The notes under the pieces are model-generated. The model did not search any database, was not told where the DNA came from, and was given only the letters and a program-made list of their open reading frames with translations. The translations under genes were made by a program, and so were the position numbers. Positions 58,380-64,000 of a stretch of 64,000 nt of DNA are shown here, one piece after another. Positions within the stretch are counted from its first letter, which is position 1; every line of letters begins with the position of its first letter. The DNA is from Sphingomonas radiodurans (GTDB taxonomy: Bacteria > Pseudomonadota > Alphaproteobacteria > Sphingomonadales > Sphingomonadaceae): positions 2,700,501 to 2,764,500 of the forward strand of contig NZ_CP086594.1 of assembly GCF_020866845.1 (NCBI RefSeq), written 5' to 3'.

Positions 58380-61300
58380 ATGGATTTCCGCAATATCTCG
58401 GCATGGTCGATCCGCAACCCGGTGCCGTCGATCGTCCTGTTCGTCATCCTGACGATCGCAGGAATCGTCAGCTTCATCCAGATGGACGTCAATCGCGAGC
58501 CGGACATCGATTTCCCGGCGGTCGCGGTGGAAATCACGCAGCCCGGCGCGGCGCCGACCGAACTCGAGACGCAGATCACGCAGCGCGTCGAGGCGGCGGT
58601 GCGGACTATCGAAGGCGTCGATGAGATCCAGTCCTTCGTCAGCGAAGGCAATTCGACGACGATGATCCAGCTGGACATCGGCACGCCAGTTGATCGGGCG
58701 GTCAACGAAGTGCGCGACGCCGTCACGCAGATCCGCTCGAACCTGCCCGAGGGCATCCTCGAGCCGCAGATCAGCCGCGTGAAGATCAACGACGACGATC
58801 TCGGCAGCTATTCGGTGATTGGCACCGACATGACGATCGAGCAGCTGAGCTGGTACATCGACAATACGGTGACCAAGGAGTTGCTGAGCGTCGAGGGCAT
58901 GGGCGGCGTCGAGCGCAACGGCGGCGTCGATCGCGAGATTCGCGTGATCCTCGATCCGACGAAGATCGCGGCCTATGGTCTCACCGCATCGCAGATCAAC
59001 CAGCAGCTGCGGCAGGTGAACCTGAACGCCGCTGGCGGTCGCGCCGAGATTGCGGGGGCCGAACAGTCCGTCCGCGTGCTCGGCAATGCGCGCAACGCAT
59101 ATGATCTGGGGCAGACGCAGATCGCGGTCGGCGACGGGCGTACCGTCAAGCTGAGCAACCTTGGCGTCGTGCGCGATCTTTATGCCGAGCAGCGCACCGC
59201 AGCGGGCGTGAATGGCCGGCCGGTGCTGAGCTTCGATTTCAAGCGCGCGAAGGGCTATTCCGAGGTTACCGTCTTCAAGGAGGCGGAGAAGAAGCTCGAA
59301 GCGCTGCAGAAGCGCAACCCCAAGGTGCAGTTCCAGCTGCGCATCAACGGTTCGAAGTACGCGCTGGAGCAGTATAAGAGCGCGATTCACGCGATGATCG
59401 AGGGCGCGGTGCTCGCCGTGTTCATCGTGTTCCTGTTCTTGCGGGACTGGCGCGCGACCGTGATTTCGGCGCTTGCGATCCCGCTGTCTGCGATCCCGGC
59501 GTTCTTCTTCATGGACATGATGGGCTTCTCGCTCAACAGCATGACGCTGCTGGCGCTGAGCCTGGTCGCGGGTGTGCTGGTCGACGATGCGATCGTCGAG
59601 ATCGAGAATATCGTGCGGCACATGCGGATGGGCAAATCGGCCTATCAGGCGTCGATCGACGCGGCGGACGAGATCGGCCTCGCGGTGCTCGCAACGACGA
59701 TGGCGATCGTCGCGGTGTTCCTGCCGGTCGGCCTGATGCCGGGCGTGTCGGGGCAGTTCTTCAAGAATTTCGGCCTGACGGTCGTGGTCGCGGTGCTGAT
59801 GAGCCTCGCGGTCGCGCGCCTGATCACGCCGATGATCGCGGCGTATTTCCTGAAGTCGGCCGGCCCCGAGGCACACGGCGAAGGGCGTCTGATGGACGTC
59901 TATATGGCCGTGCTGCGCTGGACGCTCGAGCCGGGTCGCTCGATGGCGATCCGCGCGCGGGGCGGCTTCCGCCGCGTGACCGGCTATTTCCGCGATCATC
60001 GCGTGTGGACGATCGGGCTTGGCGTGGTCGCGTTCGCGATGACGGTGTTCGGCTTCGCGTCGCTGCCGATGCAGTTCCAGCCATCGACCGACCAGGAACG
60101 CTCGACCGTCACCATCACGATGGCGCCGGGCACGACGCTCGCGCAGACGCAAGCGACCGTCGACAAGGTCTACGATCTGATCCGCAAGCAGCCCGAAGCC
60201 GAGACGGTTTACACGCGCGCCGCGGTGGGCAACGGCCGCGTCACGGTGCAGTTCAGGGAGAAGCCCTCGTTCGGCGATCGGATGAGCGCGTTCTTCAGCG
60301 GAGACAGCGAAGGCAGCGCGCGCGCCAAGACGTCGACCGAGTTCGAGCGCGCGCTGGCGCCCGAGCTGGCCAAGATCCCCGACGCGCGAGTGAACTTCCA
60401 GTCGCAATTTGGCTGGGGCGACAACAACCGCGACGTTTCGGTGACGCTGGGTGGCGACGATCCCGTGCTGCTGCGCCAGACCGCGGACAAGATCGTCGGC
60501 GAGATGGCCAAGATGCAAGGGCTGCTCGCCCCGCGCATCGCCGGCGACCTCAACCGGCCCGAGATCGTGATCAAGCCCCGGCTGGATCTTGCTGCAGATC
60601 TGGGCGTAACGACGAGTGCGCTGTCGAGCGCGATCCGCATCGCGACGCTGGGGGATATCGACCAGAACAGCGCGCGTTTCTCGCTGAACGATCGCCAGAT
60701 CCCGATTCGTGTCGCGCTCGATCAATCCTCGCGCTCGCACATGGCGACGATCCGCAACTTGCCGGTGCAGACGCAGAACGGCGGTTCGGTGCCGCTGTCG
60801 GTAATCGCCGACATCGGCTTCGGTTCGGGGCCAACGAAGATCAATCGCCTGAACCAGCAGCGCCAGCTGACGATCGGCGCAGACCTCGCGCCAGGCCTCG
60901 TGCTGTCCGAGGCGATGACCCGAGTGAATGCGCTGCCGATCATGAAGGATCTGCCGATCGGCGTGCAGAAGATGAGCGTCGGCCAGGCGAAGTGGCAGAT
61001 GGAGATGCTGGTCAACTTCGTCTTCGCGGTGCTCGCCGGTGTGTTCCTCGTCTTCTCGGTGCTGGTGCTGCTGTATCGCCGGCTGTTGCCGCCGCTGGTC
61101 AACATGGGCTCGCTGCTGCTGGCGCCGCTGGGTGGCGTCATGGCGCTGGCGATTACCGGCAATCCGCTGTCGATGCCGGTGTTCATCGGGCTGCTGATGC
61201 TGCTGGGCATCGTCGCGAAGAACTCGATCCTGCTGATCGACTTCGCGCTCGAGGAAATGAACAGCGGTGTGCCGATCTACGACGCGATCGTCGATGCCGG

Positions 61301-61646
61301 GCACAAGCGTGCGCAGCCGATCGTGATGACGACGGTGGCGATGGTCGCCGGCATGGTGCCGACGGCGCTGTCGCTGACCGGCGATGGCGCATGGCGCGCG
61401 CCGATGGGGATCGTCGTGATCGGCGGGCTGACCGTATCGACCGTGCTGACGCTGGTGATCGTGCCAGCGGCGTTCAGCCTGGCGGTGGGGATTGAGCGGC
61501 GCATCGGGCCGTGGCTGGGTCGCAAGCTGCTGACGTATCGCCCCGGCGACGACGGCAGGCTGATCGATCACAAGCCCGGCGGCGGGCCGCTGCCCGCGCC
61601 GGCTGGCCGGATCGGCTTTCGCGAAGGCGACGTGCCGGCGGAATGA
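58380..61646 (+). CDS. RND-family efflux permease
   Basis: Proton-driven inner-membrane transporter of the AcrB/MdtBC group. 1088 residues, slightly long for the family. Twelve membrane segments in the usual 1+5+1+5 layout, with two large periplasmic loops. The N-terminus reads SAWSIRNPVPSIVLFVILTIAGIVSFIQMDVNREPDIDFPAVAVEI. The proton-relay Asp pair is intact at D402-D403 (GVLVDDAIVEIENIVRHM). Other marks are GGVERNGGVDREIRV and GIVAKNSILLIDFALEEM, the last being the family's second-half signature. It is co-transcribed with the adaptor gene. Substrates are not predictable. Confidence 0.96.
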   Translation: MDFRNISAWSIRNPVPSIVLFVILTIAGIVSFIQMDVNREPDIDFPAVAVEITQPGAAPTELETQITQRVEAAVRTIEGVDEIQSFVSEGNSTTMIQLDIGTPVDRAVNEVRDAVTQIRSNLPEGILEPQISRVKINDDDLGSYSVIGTDMTIEQLSWYIDNTVTKELLSVEGMGGVERNGGVDREIRVILDPTKIAAYGLTASQINQQLRQVNLNAAGGRAEIAGAEQSVRVLGNARNAYDLGQTQIAVGDGRTVKLSNLGVVRDLYAEQRTAAGVNGRPVLSFDFKRAKGYSEVTVFKEAEKKLEALQKRNPKVQFQLRINGSKYALEQYKSAIHAMIEGAVLAVFIVFLFLRDWRATVISALAIPLSAIPAFFFMDMMGFSLNSMTLLALSLVAGVLVDDAIVEIENIVRHMRMGKSAYQASIDAADEIGLAVLATTMAIVAVFLPVGLMPGVSGQFFKNFGLTVVVAVLMSLAVARLITPMIAAYFLKSAGPEAHGEGRLMDVYMAVLRWTLEPGRSMAIRARGGFRRVTGYFRDHRVWTIGLGVVAFAMTVFGFASLPMQFQPSTDQERSTVTITMAPGTTLAQTQATVDKVYDLIRKQPEAETVYTRAAVGNGRVTVQFREKPSFGDRMSAFFSGDSEGSARAKTSTEFERALAPELAKIPDARVNFQSQFGWGDNNRDVSVTLGGDDPVLLRQTADKIVGEMAKMQGLLAPRIAGDLNRPEIVIKPRLDLAADLGVTTSALSSAIRIATLGDIDQNSARFSLNDRQIPIRVALDQSSRSHMATIRNLPVQTQNGGSVPLSVIADIGFGSGPTKINRLNQQRQLTIGADLAPGLVLSEAMTRVNALPIMKDLPIGVQKMSVGQAKWQMEMLVNFVFAVLAGVFLVFSVLVLLYRRLLPPLVNMGSLLLAPLGGVMALAITGNPLSMPVFIGLLMLLGIVAKNSILLIDFALEEMNSGVPIYDAIVDAGHKRAQPIVMTTVAMVAGMVPTALSLTGDGAWRAPMGIVVIGGLTVSTVLTLVIVPAAFSLAVGIERRIGPWLGRKLLTYRPGDDGRLIDHKPGGGPLPAPAGRIGFREGDVPAE

Positions 61647-61735
61647 TGCCCATTCGGGGCGATGCGGAGGCGTTTGCGTGAACCGTGGCGTGAAACGAGC
61701 TTGAACTATCCCCGCTGTCGGGGATTGTCGGGTTC

Positions 61736-63001
61736 ATGATCTCCAACGCGTTGCGGCGCCCATCCAGAATACGCCCGCCTGCTGGGCTGGTGCGGATGCG
61801 CATGATCGCGACGGGCATGCTCGTGGCGATGGCGGTACTGTTCCTGGCGGCGCGGGCCATGGAGCCGAGCCACGCCGCCTGGGGCTTCGTGCGCGCCTTC
61901 GCCGAGGCGGCGATGGTCGGCGGGCTCGCGGACTGGTTCGCGGTGACGGCGCTGTTCCGGCATCCGCTGGGGCTGCCGATCCCGCACACCGCGATCATCC
62001 CGCGCAACAAGGATCGGATCGGCGACCAGCTCGCGAGCTTCCTGCGCGATTATTTCCTGATCCCCGTCGTCGTCGCACGGCGGATGCGGCGGATGGACGT
62101 CGCGAGCGCGGCGGGCCGCTGGCTGGCCAATCCTACCGGCGGCAGCAAGCGCGTGACGCGCGGTGCCTCGCGGCTGGCGGTCGAAGTGCTGCAGTCGCTC
62201 GATCAGGAGCGGCTCGGTGGCATGGTGCGCGGCGCGATGGTGCAGCAGGTGCGCGCGATCGACCTGTCACCGATGCTTGGCCGCGCACTGGAGGCGGCGA
62301 TGGCGGAGAACCGCCATTTGCCGCTGCTCGACGGGATCATCGTCTGGGCGCGCAAAGTGCTCGACGCGAACGACGGCATGGTGCGCGCGATGGTGCACGA
62401 GCGCGCGGGCGCGATCCTGCGCTGGACCGGGCTCGACGAGACGCTTTCGAACAAGATCATCGACGGGCTCGACAAGATGCTGGCCGACATGGCGGAGCAG
62501 CCCGATCACCCGATGCGCGCGAAGGCCGAAGAAGCTTTAGTGACGCTCGCGGCCGATCTGCAGCACAAGCCCGAGATGCGTGAGCGGATCGAATCGCTGA
62601 AGCTAGCGCTGCTTGCGAACCCGGCGATGCAGGGCTGGATCAACGGCCTGTGGGAACAGGCGCGCCACGCGATGCTGCGGATGGCGCGTGATCCCGAGAA
62701 GCTGCTCGCGGGCAAGATGGGCGAGATGCTGCGCCAGCTCGGCGAAACGCTGGAGCGCGACGTGCGGCTGCGCAACACGATCAATCGCTTCATGCGCCGC
62801 GTCGCAGTGGGTGCGGCGGCCGACTACGGCGACGTCATCGTCGGGCTGGTGTCCGAGACGGTGCGCGGCTGGGACGCCAATACGATCACCCAGCGGCTCG
62901 AACATGCCGTCGGCAAGGATCTGCAGTTCATCCGGATCAACGGGACGCTGGTGGGCGGCTTGGTGGGCTTGGGCATCCATACCGTTGATGTGGCGCTCTG
63001 A
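61736..63001 (+). CDS. DUF445 membrane protein
   Basis: 421 residues. Two hydrophobic segments near the N-terminus (about 22-42 and 55-72) and one at the very C-terminus (GTLVGGLVGLGIHTVDVAL) flank a long helical region. The family signature is GFVRAFAEAAMVGGLADWFAVTALFRHPLGLPIPHTAIIPRNKDRIGDQLASFLRDYFL, then MHERAGAILRW-type repeats in the middle. DUF445 (YjiN/YheB) proteins have no established function. The gene stands alone, 89 bases after the RND gene and 71 bases before the MlaE-type gene on the same strand. Confidence 0.93.
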   Translation: MISNALRRPSRIRPPAGLVRMRMIATGMLVAMAVLFLAARAMEPSHAAWGFVRAFAEAAMVGGLADWFAVTALFRHPLGLPIPHTAIIPRNKDRIGDQLASFLRDYFLIPVVVARRMRRMDVASAAGRWLANPTGGSKRVTRGASRLAVEVLQSLDQERLGGMVRGAMVQQVRAIDLSPMLGRALEAAMAENRHLPLLDGIIVWARKVLDANDGMVRAMVHERAGAILRWTGLDETLSNKIIDGLDKMLADMAEQPDHPMRAKAEEALVTLAADLQHKPEMRERIESLKLALLANPAMQGWINGLWEQARHAMLRMARDPEKLLAGKMGEMLRQLGETLERDVRLRNTINRFMRRVAVGAAADYGDVIVGLVSETVRGWDANTITQRLEHAVGKDLQFIRINGTLVGGLVGLGIHTVDVAL

Positions 63002-63072
63002 ATGCGTCCGCGAGCGAATAAGCCGAATGCACGTTCGCCTTGCTGTCAGGCGGGGATTCCCGCAATGGGGGC

Positions 63073-64000
63073 ATGATGGGCGCACTGGCCGATTTCAGCG
63101 AAGACAAGGGCACGCTGCGCTTCACAGGCGACCTGTCGCTGGCGCGCATCGGCGATCTGCCCAAGCGGCTCGATGGCTTCGGCACGCCGGTGTCGCGGAT
63201 CGACATGTCCGGGATCGACCGGATCGACACGATCGGCGCTTGGATCGTTCACCGCTTCGCGAAAAAGAATGGCGCTGCGATCGAGGGGTTGAACCCCGAG
63301 CAGCAGCATCTGCTTGAACAGGTGCAGCGCGGCGACGAGGCGGCGCCGATGCGCGCGGCGCATGTGAGCCCGTTCAATCGCGTGCTTGGCGAGGTCGGGG
63401 AAGCGGTTGTTCTTTCCGGGCGTACGATGATGGGCCTGTTGGGGTTCCTCGGTGCGACGGTGATCGCCTTTTTCAACGTGTGTCGCCATCCGAGCCGCTT
63501 TCGCTTCAATGCGACGGTCCAGCGGTTCGAAGTGGTCGGCGTCTCGGCGCTCGGCATCGTTGGGCTGATGAGCTTCCTGATCGGCATCGTCATCGCGCAG
63601 CAGGGCGCGGTGCAGCTGCGGCAGTTCGGCGCCGAAGTGTTCACGATCAATCTGATCGGCCGCATCACGTTGCGCGAACTCGGCGTGCTGATGACCGCGA
63701 TCATGGTCGCGGGGCGGTCGGGATCGGCGTTCGCGGCGCAGCTCGGCACGATGAAGCTGACCGAGGAAATCGACGCGATGCGCACGATCGGCGTCTCGCC
63801 GATGGAGGCGCTGGTGCTGCCGCGGACGATCGCGGCGATCGTGCTGATGCCACTGCTTGGCTTTTACGCCTCGCTGATCGCGATCATCGGCGGCGGGCTG
63901 CTCTGCTGGCTCCAGCTCGATATTCCGCCGGTGACGTACATCGCCCGCATTCGCGAGGTTGTGCCGATCACCGATCTCTACGTCGGCCTGATCAAAGCGC
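63073..64000 (+). CDS. MlaE-type ABC transporter permease with N-terminal STAS-like domain (partial)
   Basis: Starts at ATG 63073 (ATG 63076 is equal) and runs off the right edge after 309 codons. The first 90 residues form a STAS-like domain (TLRFTGDLSLARIGDLPKRLD, then RIDMSGIDRIDTIGAWIVHRF). The MlaE permease domain follows: FLIGIVIAQQGAVQLRQFGAEVFTINLIGRITLRELGVLMTAIMVAGRSGSAFAAQLGTMKLTEEIDAMRTIGVSPMEALVLPR. It would move phospholipids between inner and outer membrane with an MlaF ATPase and MlaD protein, which should be encoded beyond the window. Fused STAS-MlaE proteins are common in alphaproteobacteria. Confidence 0.93.
   Translation, partial: MMGALADFSEDKGTLRFTGDLSLARIGDLPKRLDGFGTPVSRIDMSGIDRIDTIGAWIVHRFAKKNGAAIEGLNPEQQHLLEQVQRGDEAAPMRAAHVSPFNRVLGEVGEAVVLSGRTMMGLLGFLGATVIAFFNVCRHPSRFRFNATVQRFEVVGVSALGIVGLMSFLIGIVIAQQGAVQLRQFGAEVFTINLIGRITLRELGVLMTAIMVAGRSGSAFAAQLGTMKLTEEIDAMRTIGVSPMEALVLPRTIAAIVLMPLLGFYASLIAIIGGGLLCWLQLDIPPVTYIARIREVVPITDLYVGLIKA

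Noticed and set aside
58311..61571. Open frame of 1086 codons on the minus strand
   Set aside because: It is antisense to the RND permease, has an Arg/His-rich composition and no recognisable motif; long antisense frames are expected opposite GC-rich coding DNA.
1..64000. CRISPR arrays, tRNA or rRNA genes, insertion sequences, prophage
   Set aside because: No regularly spaced direct repeats, cloverleaf patterns, transposase or phage structural genes were seen; the GC-rich inverted repeats lack transposase genes of known type.

Overview
The window is chromosomal DNA of a flagellated alphaproteobacterium, most likely a Sphingomonadales member (Sphingomonas-like). The reasons are very high GC, an alphaproteobacterial SciP/DUF1153 cell-cycle regulator, a CtrA-like box, Rhodobacter-type PmtA, an enoyl reductase of the FabI type, and several families of GC-rich palindromic repeats typical of sphingomonad genomes. 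The genus is inferred, not proven. No rRNA, tRNA, CRISPR array, insertion sequence or prophage was seen.

Layout. 1-2474 (minus): three tandem flagellin genes, the first cut by the window edge; each has its own sigma-28-type promoter, and the second and third are followed by visible terminators. 2692-16303 (plus): a CtrA-like box, a sigma-54 activator without a receiver domain, then one long overlapping operon fliE-F-G-H-I-J-K-L-M-N-O-P-Q-R-flhB for the MS ring, C ring, export apparatus and hook-length control. 16353-18287: fliD-fliS behind a fourth copy of the sigma-28-type promoter. 18445-23120 (minus): argH, a small lipoprotein gene, lysA, a truncated siroheme-synthase-like gene and a CorA/ZntB channel, almost all overlapping. 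23119-24271 (plus): a TlpA-like lipoprotein and an NTF2-fold protein. 24323-28693 (minus): a beta-carbonic anhydrase/SulP bicarbonate-transporter pair, queA, and exonuclease III with an apparent CTG start. 28853-32810: phospholipid genes (pmtA, a membrane protein, a long class-III PLP enzyme divergent from phosphatidylserine decarboxylase). 32931-37579: SirB1-like, SDR, phhB, metallopeptidase, ccmA-ccmB, SleB-type hydrolase. 37718-38724: three small secreted proteins. 38895-46948 (minus): aroC, a DUF559 nuclease boxed in by inverted repeats, fabI, yihY, a DnaJ-like chaperone, a transglutaminase and an ATP-grasp/alpha-E fusion. 47151-50567 (minus): ligD and ku, a two-gene NHEJ repair operon. 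50604-51151: a ParDE-like toxin-antitoxin pair. 51227-54977: pdxH, CDF transporter, PhzF, UVR-motif protein, mnmA. 55145-61646: sciP, a GlsB-type membrane protein, a SIMPL protein and a two-gene RND efflux pump. 61736-64000: a DUF445 protein and the start of an MlaE-type permease.

The most unusual feature is the set of GC-rich palindromic repeats, which I group by sequence into four families. Members sit in-frame inside two genes (fliK and the siroheme-synthase-like gene), form the leader and apparent ribosome binding site of the transglutaminase gene, and bracket the DUF559 nuclease gene in inverted orientation a few bases from its start and directly at its stop codon. Other points are the shared sigma-28 motif, a FliM with no N-terminal CheY-P-binding segment, the head-to-head argH/tlpA-like genes whose ATG codons overlap, and the CTG start of exonuclease III.
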